From positions 1 to 50,239 of the forward strand of contig JAJZGG010000010.1 of assembly GCA_021804965.1 (NCBI GenBank): a stretch of DNA of 50,239 bases, read 5' to 3'. Positions 36,733-44,218 of the stretch are shown one piece after another. This stretch comes from Acidobacteriota bacterium. GTDB taxonomy: Bacteria > Acidobacteriota > Terriglobia > Terriglobales > Acidobacteriaceae. How positions within the stretch are numbered: the stretch's first letter is position 1; every line of letters begins with the position of its first letter. Both the position numbers and the translations under genes were made by a program. The notes beneath the pieces were generated by a model. That model searched no databases. It was not told the DNA's origin and saw nothing but the letters and a program-made list of their open reading frames with translations.

Positions 36733-39516
36733 ATGCCCCAGGAATTATCGAAAACCTACGACCCGACTGCAATTGAAGACCGGTGGGCTGAGCGCTGGCT
36801 TGCGGATCGGATCTTCGAGCAGCGTTCCTCCGATCCGGCTGCAGATGCAGCGGTATCCCCATCGGCTGCGTTTACCCTGTTGCTGCCCCCGCCGAATGTT
36901 ACCGGGCGACTCCACATGGGCCACATGCTCAACCAGACGGAGATGGATATTCTCACGCGCTGGCAGCGCATGCTCGGGCAGCGTGCCGTGCTTTGGGTGC
37001 CGGGGACGGACCATGCCGGCATTGCGACCCAGATGATGGTGGAGCGTCAGTTGGCAGCCGAAGGAACGTCGCGCCAGCAACTGGGCCGTGACGCCTTTCT
37101 GGAGCGAGTCTGGCAGTGGAAAGAGATGTATGGCGGCGCCATCCTGGATCAGATGAAGCGCCTGGGCGCATCCGTGGACTGGAGCCGCGAATACTTTACG
37201 ATGGACGACCGGCTCTCCCGCGCGGTGCGCGAGGCCTTTGTCCGGCTGTATGAGCAGGGGCTGATCTATCGCGGAGCCTACATTGTGAACTGGTGCCCGC
37301 GGTGCCAGACGGCGATCAGCGATCTGGAAGTGGTGCACGAGGACCGGCAGGGGCGCATCTGGGAGATTCGTTACCCCATTGAGGGTGAGCCAGGAAGCTC
37401 CATTGTGATTGCGACCACCCGCCCGGAGACCATGCTGGGGGATGTCGCGGTTGTGGTGCATCCGGAGGATGAGCGATATACCGCATTTCACGGGAAGCAG
37501 ATTCTGCTTCCGCTGGTGGGGCGCACCATTCCCATCATCACGGATGCGTGGGTGAGCCGGGAGTTTGGCACCGGCGCGGTGAAGGTGACACCGGCGCATG
37601 ATCCCAACGACTTTGCGCTTGGCCAGCGCCATGGGCTGCCGTCCCTGAATGTGATGGATGAGCAGGCGCGGATTTTGCTGGAAGGCAGTCCGTACTTTGG
37701 GCTGGATCGCTATGCCGCCCGGGAGCGAATCCTGGCCGACCTGGCGGCGCAGGGCCTGCTGGTGGCTGAGAAGGAACATGCCCTGTCGGTGGGTATCTGC
37801 GATCGCTGCAAGACGGTTGTGGAGCCGCGACTCTCCGAGCAATGGTTTTTGCGGATTCAGCCGCTTGCCGAGAAGGCGATTGCCGCCGTGGAGCAGGGCG
37901 CGATTCGCTTTACTCCGGACCAGTATCGCAAGATCTATTTGAACTGGATGACGAACATCCATGACTGGTGCCTTTCGCGACAGTTGTGGTGGGGACATCG
38001 CATTCCTGCCTGGGAGTGTGCGGCCTGCAGCAAGACAACAGTGGCCCGGCAAGTACCTGCGCAGTGCGAGCACTGCGGCAGCTCTGAGATTACCCAGGTC
38101 AGCGACGTGCTGGACACCTGGTTTTCCTCCGGACTGCTGCCGGTGTCCGTCTTTGGCTGGCCGTTTGAGGATGGCAGGCCTTCCGCAGATTTTGCAACGT
38201 TTTATCCAACATCCCTGCTGGTGACCGGGTTCGACATCCTGTTCTTCTGGGTTGCCCGGATGATCATGCTTGGTTGCTGGTTTTCGGCAGACGTGCCGAT
38301 GCCGGATGGGTCGGAGCGTCCGTTGGCAGAGACTGTTCCCTTCCGCGACGTCTATATCCACGCGCTGGTAAGGGATGCTCAGGGCGACAAGATGTCCAAG
38401 ACCAAGGGCAATGTCATCGATCCGATTGAGACGGTCCGGCAATATGGCACGGATGCAGTTCGCTTCACCTTGGCATCGATGGCCTCTCCCGGAACGGATA
38501 TTGCCTTTAACGTGGCACGGACGGAAGGCTATCGAGCCTTTGCCAACAAGATATGGAATGCAGCTCGCTTCGTGTTTCTGAACATGAACCGCGCGGCTGA
38601 AGTTGGAATGATCATTCCGGTTCATTCTTCACCGTTTCTACCCGCATTGGCAGCCGACGCGCCGCTCGAGGATCGGTGGATTGCCGCGGAGCTGAATCGG
38701 ACTGCTGCTGCCGTGCAGGCATCGCTGGCGGAATACCGCTTTGATGCAGCGGCACAGTCGCTTTACAGCTTCTTCTGGGGCAGCTTCTGCGACTGGTATC
38801 TGGAGATGGTCAAGCTGCGTCTGCAGTTTGGTCCGGAGGATGACCGCGAGGTCTCCCAGGCAGCATTGCAAAGTCTGGTTTCGGTGCTGGAGGCGGCGCT
38901 GCGTTTGTTGTCGCCGTTCATGCCCTTCCTCACGGAAGAGATATGGCATGCACTGTATGACAATCAGGCACCGGAAAAGTCGATTGCACTGGCTCCATAT
39001 CCTGCAAGTGCGGCGGATGCACTGCAGGATCCGTCGTTGCTGGAGATGCAGGTGCTTCAGGCGTTTATCACCGAGACGCGTGCGCAGCGAAAGGAAATGG
39101 CAGTCGAGGAAAAGGCCGAAGTCCCGGTCCTGGTGCGCGCAGAGTCCGCGACGGTGCGAATTCTGGAGCAGAATGCCGGGATTGTGCGGCGGTTGGCGCG
39201 CGTGCAGGAGTTGCGCTTCTGCGAGGAAATCCCGGCACATCTGGCTGTGCGCTCGGCACCGACCTTCGATCTGGCTCTGGATTACGAGCGTAAGGTGGAC
39301 GTCAGGGTTGAGCGGGAGCGACTGGAAAAGGAGATCGCCCGGCTGGATAAAATGCTGAGCAGCGCTGCGGCCCAGCTTGGCAATGAGCGTTTTCTCTCCA
39401 AGGCCCCCGCGAACGTGGTGGAGGGCTTGCGGTCGCAGAGGGCGGATGCCGAAGTGTTGCTGGCCAAGGCACAGCAGGCATTGGCAGCATTGCCTGTTCA
39501 GAATTCGATGCAGTAG
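36733..39516 (+). CDS. valS: valyl-tRNA synthetase
   Basis: ValS charges tRNA-Val. The 927-aa class I synthetase has the HIGH-type motif HMGH at residues 61-64 (PPPNVTGRLHMGHM), a CP1 editing domain with TTRPETMLGDVAVVVHPED, and the KMSKS-type KMSKT at 553-557 (DKMSKTKGNVIDP). Conserved features include the WCPRCQTAIS zinc-like motif and a C-terminal coiled-coil arm (RVERERLEKEIARLDKML). It starts ATG 36733. It heads a packed operon (nadC follows 15 bp later). Confidence 0.98.
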   Translation: MPQELSKTYDPTAIEDRWAERWLADRIFEQRSSDPAADAAVSPSAAFTLLLPPPNVTGRLHMGHMLNQTEMDILTRWQRMLGQRAVLWVPGTDHAGIATQMMVERQLAAEGTSRQQLGRDAFLERVWQWKEMYGGAILDQMKRLGASVDWSREYFTMDDRLSRAVREAFVRLYEQGLIYRGAYIVNWCPRCQTAISDLEVVHEDRQGRIWEIRYPIEGEPGSSIVIATTRPETMLGDVAVVVHPEDERYTAFHGKQILLPLVGRTIPIITDAWVSREFGTGAVKVTPAHDPNDFALGQRHGLPSLNVMDEQARILLEGSPYFGLDRYAARERILADLAAQGLLVAEKEHALSVGICDRCKTVVEPRLSEQWFLRIQPLAEKAIAAVEQGAIRFTPDQYRKIYLNWMTNIHDWCLSRQLWWGHRIPAWECAACSKTTVARQVPAQCEHCGSSEITQVSDVLDTWFSSGLLPVSVFGWPFEDGRPSADFATFYPTSLLVTGFDILFFWVARMIMLGCWFSADVPMPDGSERPLAETVPFRDVYIHALVRDAQGDKMSKTKGNVIDPIETVRQYGTDAVRFTLASMASPGTDIAFNVARTEGYRAFANKIWNAARFVFLNMNRAAEVGMIIPVHSSPFLPALAADAPLEDRWIAAELNRTAAAVQASLAEYRFDAAAQSLYSFFWGSFCDWYLEMVKLRLQFGPEDDREVSQAALQSLVSVLEAALRLLSPFMPFLTEEIWHALYDNQAPEKSIALAPYPASAADALQDPSLLEMQVLQAFITETRAQRKEMAVEEKAEVPVLVRAESATVRILEQNAGIVRRLARVQELRFCEEIPAHLAVRSAPTFDLALDYERKVDVRVERERLEKEIARLDKMLSSAAAQLGNERFLSKAPANVVEGLRSQRADAEVLLAKAQQALAALPVQNSMQ

Positions 39517-39531
39517 GCAGGGGATGACACG

Positions 39532-40413
39532 ATGGAGTGGAGAAATTTCGCAGTGGAAGCGCTGGTGGAGCGCGCTCTGCAGGAAGACATTGCCGCCGGA
39601 GATACGACCACGCGGCTGACCATTGATCCGGCGCTTCAGGCAACGGCCACAGTTGTGGCGCGACAGGATCTGATCGTGTGCGGTCTGGGCAGCATCCCGG
39701 TATTTCTCGATCGTTTTGCGGCGCTGCATCCGGAGTCTGCCGCGCGGTACGAGGTGATCAGCCATCCGGAGATTTTCGACGGCGTGGCCGTTCATGCCGG
39801 GCAGCCGCTGGCTGTGATTCGTCATCGCGCACAGGCCTTGCTGAGCTGCGAGCGCGTGATCCTGAATCTGCTGCAGCATCTGAGCGGCATCGCAACCCTG
39901 ACCCGCCGCTATGCCGATGCCATTGCCGGAACTTCCGCGCGCGTGCTGGATACGCGCAAAACCATTCCCGGACTTCGCATGCTGGAGAAGTACGCCGTGG
40001 TCAGCGGTGGCGGCACCAATCACCGTCTGGATCTTTCGGATGGGATCCTCATCAAGAACAACCACATCGCACTGGGTGGCGGTATCCGCAGTGTCCTTGC
40101 CCGCTCGCTGGCTGCGCGTCCGGCAGGCAAGCGCGTGCAGATTGAAGTGCGCTCGATGGAGGAGCTGCAGGAGGCGCTGGCCGCCGGCGCAGAGGCCATT
40201 CTGCTGGATAACATGACCCCGAATCTGATTGGGGAATGCGTACGGCGCATTCGTGCCGAAGAGCGATGGATTCCGATTGAAGCCTCGGGTGGAATTGTGC
40301 TGGAGAATATCCGGGCCTATGCGGAAGCGGGTGTCGATTTCATTTCCGTGGGCGCGCTGACGCACTCGGCACCGGCTGCGGATATTTCCATGCGTATTAC
40401 GGCTGTGAGCTGA
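39532..40413 (+). CDS. nadC: nicotinate-nucleotide pyrophosphorylase (carboxylating)
   Basis: NadC converts quinolinate and PRPP to nicotinate mononucleotide in de novo NAD synthesis. The 293-aa product has ALQEDIAAGDTTTRLT, LNLLQHLSGIAT, the active-site segment DTRKTIPGLRMLEKYAV, GGGTNHRLDLSDGILIKNNH and EASGGIVLENIRAYAEAG. Length is typical (about 280-300). It lies 15 bp after valS and 17 bp before birA. No nadA or nadB is in the window. Confidence 0.98.
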   Translation: MEWRNFAVEALVERALQEDIAAGDTTTRLTIDPALQATATVVARQDLIVCGLGSIPVFLDRFAALHPESAARYEVISHPEIFDGVAVHAGQPLAVIRHRAQALLSCERVILNLLQHLSGIATLTRRYADAIAGTSARVLDTRKTIPGLRMLEKYAVVSGGGTNHRLDLSDGILIKNNHIALGGGIRSVLARSLAARPAGKRVQIEVRSMEELQEALAAGAEAILLDNMTPNLIGECVRRIRAEERWIPIEASGGIVLENIRAYAEAGVDFISVGALTHSAPAADISMRITAVS

Positions 40414-40430
40414 GGGATGGAGATCGTCCC

Positions 40431-41288
40431 GTGCGAGTGGAGTTGAAGGGGACTTCCGTGGAACTTGCAGGTATCAACGCGGCCATTGCCAACACGATCT
40501 TTGCCGATCAGCTGCATGGGTTCGCTCAGATTGACTCCACCAATGTGTATGCGATGCAGCAGGGGCGAAGCGGTGCTCCGCATGGATCGGTGTATGTGGC
40601 CGATGAGCAGCTGGCTGGTCGCGGGCGAGGGGATCATCGGTGGCATTCAGCGGCAGGGGAGGGGCTGTATGTGAGCGTGCTGCTGCGTCCGCAGTGGTCG
40701 CCATCCCAGTTGATCTGGCTTCCGCTGATTGCAGGCCTTGCGTTGCATCGGGCGATTCAGAGCTCCACGGCGCTTGATGCCGACCTGCGGTGGCCCAATG
40801 ACATGCTGCTGCATGGACGCAAATGCGCCGGCATTCTGGTGGAGGCGCAGACCGATTCCCTGCAGCAAAGCTTCGCCGTTGTCGGGATCGGAGTCAACCT
40901 TCGCCAGCGTGAATTCCCGCCTGATCTGGCGACGCCTGCAACTTCACTGGAGCTGGAAACAGGGCGGGAGATCCTGCGGGAATCCCTTTTCCTGGCGCTG
41001 CTACAATCGCTTCATGCCGAGCTGGAAGCCGTGAACACAGCCGTTGCAGCTGCGGCCTATTTTGCCTCCATTCCGGCTCGCATGGAGCAGATTTCCACCT
41101 GGATTCGGGGCAAGCGGGTTCGGGTACATGGGCCGCAGGAGTTCTGCGGTGTGACTGCCGGTCTGGATGGCGACGGATTTCTTCGGGTGCAGACAGAGCA
41201 GGGCTTGCAGAGAGTTTTGACCGGCGGACTGCGTGAGGCCACTTCGGCGATCTGCACAGAGGGACGGAATCTCCGGCTGGAGTTTTGA
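40431..41288 (+). CDS. birA: biotin--[acetyl-CoA-carboxylase] ligase
   Basis: This enzyme attaches biotin to the carrier protein of acetyl-CoA carboxylase. The 285-aa product has the biotin-binding motif DEQLAGRGRGDHRWHS, RWPNDMLLHGRKCAGILVE and GIGVNLRQ, with a C-terminal SH3-like domain near GKRVRVHGPQEFCGVTAGLD. It lacks the N-terminal helix-turn-helix, so it is the monofunctional ligase, not a repressor. It starts with GTG 40431. Its stop is 2 bp before the coaX ATG. Confidence 0.95.
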   Translation: MRVELKGTSVELAGINAAIANTIFADQLHGFAQIDSTNVYAMQQGRSGAPHGSVYVADEQLAGRGRGDHRWHSAAGEGLYVSVLLRPQWSPSQLIWLPLIAGLALHRAIQSSTALDADLRWPNDMLLHGRKCAGILVEAQTDSLQQSFAVVGIGVNLRQREFPPDLATPATSLELETGREILRESLFLALLQSLHAELEAVNTAVAAAAYFASIPARMEQISTWIRGKRVRVHGPQEFCGVTAGLDGDGFLRVQTEQGLQRVLTGGLREATSAICTEGRNLRLEF

Positions 41289-41290
41289 GT

Positions 41291-42142
41291 ATGTTGCTGG
41301 CAATCGATGTTGGAAATACAAATACCGTGCTGGGGTTGTTCCAGATGGAAGCCGAAGGGCAGACTGCTTCGCAAGGCAGCAGTCCGCATCTGGTTGCGCA
41401 CTGGCGTGTGTCCACGCACCGCACGCAGACCACGGACGAGTATGGCGTCCTGTTTGTGAACCTGTTCAATCTTCACGGGCTCTCCACGCGGCAGGTGCAT
41501 CACATCATCATCTCGTCAGTGGTGCCGCCGGTGGACAGCACGCTGCAACGAGTGTGTGAGCAGTATTTTGATCTGCAGCCGTTGTTCGTGGAGCCAGGGA
41601 TCAAGACGGGGATGCCGGTGCTGGTGGACAACCCCTCGGAGCTTGGTGCGGATCGTCTGGTCAATGCTGTGGCTGCCTATGCCAAGTATGGTGGTCCGGC
41701 GATCGTTGTGGACTTCGGCACGGCGACCACCTTTGACGTAATCTCGGCGCGCGGAGAGTACCTGGGTGGGGTGATTGCGCCAGGTCTTGGCATTAGCGCG
41801 GACGCTTTGTTTGCCCGCGCCGCCCGGCTGGGGCGTGTGGATGTTCGGCGGCCGGGCAGCGTGATTGGAACCAATACGGTGGCTCATCTGCAGAGCGGTC
41901 TGTATTACGGATACATCGGGCTGGTGGATGGCATTCTGCGTCGCATGATTGCGGAAATGCAGCTGGCTGATCCCACCGCGCTGCGCGTGATTGCGACCGG
42001 TGGCCTTGCCGGACTGATCCTGGAGGATTCGGAGTTTCTGCAGCAGCAGGATGAGATGCTCACGCTGGAGGGTCTGAGGCTGCTCTTTGAAAAAAATCGT
42101 CCGGAGCGAAGCGCGACGCGGCCCTCCCGTCGTTCTCGTTGA
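41291..42142 (+). CDS. coaX: type III pantothenate kinase
   Basis: CoaX phosphorylates pantothenate, the first step of coenzyme A synthesis, and is not feedback-inhibited like CoaA. The 283-aa product has the N-terminal phosphate motif MLLAIDVGNTNTVLGLF, GADRLVNAVAAYAKYGG and VVDFGTATTFDVIS, all typical. It has a short insert (EAEGQTASQGSS) near residue 20. A TTG at 41285 in frame is possible but lacks support. It lies within the valS-nadC-birA-coaX cofactor group. Confidence 0.97.
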   Translation: MLLAIDVGNTNTVLGLFQMEAEGQTASQGSSPHLVAHWRVSTHRTQTTDEYGVLFVNLFNLHGLSTRQVHHIIISSVVPPVDSTLQRVCEQYFDLQPLFVEPGIKTGMPVLVDNPSELGADRLVNAVAAYAKYGGPAIVVDFGTATTFDVISARGEYLGGVIAPGLGISADALFARAARLGRVDVRRPGSVIGTNTVAHLQSGLYYGYIGLVDGILRRMIAEMQLADPTALRVIATGGLAGLILEDSEFLQQQDEMLTLEGLRLLFEKNRPERSATRPSRRSR

Positions 42143-42148
42143 AGCCAC

Positions 42149-42838
42149 GTGCAGAACTATTTCAACTATTTCACTGAAATCGAAGAGCACTATCAGCGTC
42201 GTCGCGGATCGATCCTGCTGCTCTCCACGCTGGATTGGGCGCTGATTGAAAGCTGGCGCGAGGCGGGCATTCCGCTTGCCGCAGTTCTGCGCGGCATCGA
42301 TCAGGCATTTGACAAGCATGAGGCCCGAAAACAGAAGCGAATCTCGGCCCGCATCCACAGTCTGGCGTGGTGTGCACCGGCAGTGATGGCAGCTGTGGAA
42401 GAGATGATGGAAGCCGCTACCGGAGCCGCACGGGAGCAACAGCCGGAGGAAGATGGCTTTGCCCCCACGCGGATCGCAGAGCATCTGCGCTCTGCTGCCG
42501 AGGCGCTGCTCCGCTGCCCGATTGCCCAGCCCGTCTGCCAGTCCATTGCGGCGCAACTGCAGGAGCAGGCTTCGGCAGCGGGTTCCACTCCCGCGCAGGA
42601 ACTGGAGGCGCGACTGACTGCGCTGGAGGACAAGCTGTTTTCCTGCCTGCTGGCGGAGACGGATGAGGCTCTGCTGATTGCCTGGAAGCAGCAGGCCGTG
42701 CGGGATCTGGCCCAGCATCGTTCGCGCATGCACGCAGCACAGATGCAGCTTGTACAGCGGCAATATCTTCACAAGCGGCTGATCGAAGAATATGGTTTGC
42801 AACGGCTGAGCCTGTTTTATATGAGGCAGACGGGATGA
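42149..42838 (+). CDS. conserved-looking helical protein of unknown function
   Basis: I do not recognise this 229-aa protein. It starts with GTG as MQNYFNYFTEIEEHYQRRRGS and looks mostly alpha-helical and cytosolic. The N-terminus has LLLSTLDWALIESWREAGIPLAAVLRGIDQAFDKHEARK, a compact helix pair that could bind protein or RNA. A charged middle (residues about 95-160) is Ala/Gln/Glu-rich, and the end is basic and aromatic (YLHKRLIEEYGLQRLSLFYMRQ). It has no signal peptide or membrane segment. It lies 6 bp after coaX, and its stop overlaps the methyltransferase start (ATGA), so it is translated with the latter and may work with it. Confidence 0.7.
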   Translation: MQNYFNYFTEIEEHYQRRRGSILLLSTLDWALIESWREAGIPLAAVLRGIDQAFDKHEARKQKRISARIHSLAWCAPAVMAAVEEMMEAATGAAREQQPEEDGFAPTRIAEHLRSAAEALLRCPIAQPVCQSIAAQLQEQASAAGSTPAQELEARLTALEDKLFSCLLAETDEALLIAWKQQAVRDLAQHRSRMHAAQMQLVQRQYLHKRLIEEYGLQRLSLFYMRQTG

Positions 42839-44142
42839 TTGGCGACACGCTGGACGTGACGATGGAAAAGCCGGTCTACGGCGGCGACTGTCTGGCGCAC
42901 CATGCCGGCCAGGCGATCTTTGTCCCCTTTGTCATTCCTGGCGAGCGGGCAACGATCACCATCCGGGAGGAAAAGCGCAAGTTTGCCCGCGGTGAATTGC
43001 TCACGCTGCAGCAGAGTTCGCCGATGCGCGTGGAGCCTCGATGCGTGCATTTTGGGCAGTGCGGCGGCTGCCATTTTCAGCACATGGATTCTGCCGGTCA
43101 GCTATCGAGCAAGCAGACAATTCTGGCGGAGGCATTGCAGCGAGCGGGAGTGCAGACGGCAGTGCCCATCCAGACGCTGAGCGCTGAACCGTGGGCCTAT
43201 CGCAACCGGGTACGCTTTGCCGTGCAGTTGGGAGTTGACGGCAACACATTCCATCTGGGCTACCGGGCGCGTTCCTCTCGCCAGATCATTGCTGTCACAG
43301 AGTGTCCGATTGCGGCGCCGATTCTGCAGCAGAGCGCCGGCAATGTAGCGCAGGCGCTGCTGTCCAGCAACGGTCTGCAGGCAATCGAAGAAATCGAGGC
43401 CATGACCACCCCCGGCGAAGATGCGGTTCTGGTTACGCTGCTGGCAGACACGCAGCAGGAAGCCACACGGCTCGGTCCCATGCTGCCGGGAATCTTGCAG
43501 CAGGCAGGTGGCGCAATCTGCGGGATTGCCGTTGCCGTCAGGAATGTCGACGACCAGATGCGGATTGTTGCGCGGGCCGGAGAGGCCGCCTTGCATTATG
43601 TGGTGGGGGCAACGGAGTACTCGGTCCCGAGCGGGGCATTCTTTCAGGGAAATCGCTGGCTGCTGGAACCGTTTCGCGATTGGGTTACGCGTGAGGCGCA
43701 GGGAGAGACAGCCTGGGATCTGTATGCCGGCGTGGGATTTTTTGCCCAGGTGCTGGAGCAGCGCTTTGCCAGCGTGGTAGCTGTGGAAGCGGCTGATCCA
43801 TCGTTTGCCATCCTGCAGCATTCGCTCCGCAATCCACCTAGCAGGGCAGTGCATGCCACGACGGTGGAGTTTCTGGAGTTGAATCGGTTGCAGCGGGAAC
43901 CGGCTCCGGACTGGATTGTGCTGGATCCTCCCAGAGCGGGTTTGGAGGCAAAGACCTGTGCCCTGCTGAATGCCATCCATGCGCCAAGGATGACCTATGT
44001 CTCCTGCGATCCCATCACGATGGCGCGCGATTTGAAGGCACTTACAGAGGAAAGATTTCAAATCGACTCGCTGCTTCTGGTAGATTTGTTCCCACAGACA
44101 TTCCACTTTGAGAGTGTCGTGCAACTCTCCCGGCGTCGATAA
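42835..44142 (+). CDS. 23S rRNA/tRNA uracil-5 methyltransferase (TrmA/RlmD family)
   Basis: Enzymes of this family methylate uracil C5 in 23S rRNA or tRNA using SAM. The 435-aa product has an N-terminal TRAM domain (residues about 1-60) and a [4Fe-4S] cysteine set C70, C76, C79 and C157 (PRCVHFGQCGGC and TECPIAAP). The SAM segment is WDLYAGVGFFAQVLEQ, with DWIVLDPPRAGL and the catalytic-cysteine motif YVSCDPITMARDL. The cluster of four cysteines fits RlmD-type rRNA enzymes, but the exact target is open. It overlaps the upstream gene by 4 bp. Confidence 0.93.
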   Translation: MIGDTLDVTMEKPVYGGDCLAHHAGQAIFVPFVIPGERATITIREEKRKFARGELLTLQQSSPMRVEPRCVHFGQCGGCHFQHMDSAGQLSSKQTILAEALQRAGVQTAVPIQTLSAEPWAYRNRVRFAVQLGVDGNTFHLGYRARSSRQIIAVTECPIAAPILQQSAGNVAQALLSSNGLQAIEEIEAMTTPGEDAVLVTLLADTQQEATRLGPMLPGILQQAGGAICGIAVAVRNVDDQMRIVARAGEAALHYVVGATEYSVPSGAFFQGNRWLLEPFRDWVTREAQGETAWDLYAGVGFFAQVLEQRFASVVAVEAADPSFAILQHSLRNPPSRAVHATTVEFLELNRLQREPAPDWIVLDPPRAGLEAKTCALLNAIHAPRMTYVSCDPITMARDLKALTEERFQIDSLLLVDLFPQTFHFESVVQLSRRR

Positions 44143-44218
44143 CGGCTCCAGACGGAGAGTTCGTTGGTCTGCTTCCCAGCATCTGCACACGAATCCTTCT
44201 GCATGAGGGGTGGGAAGA

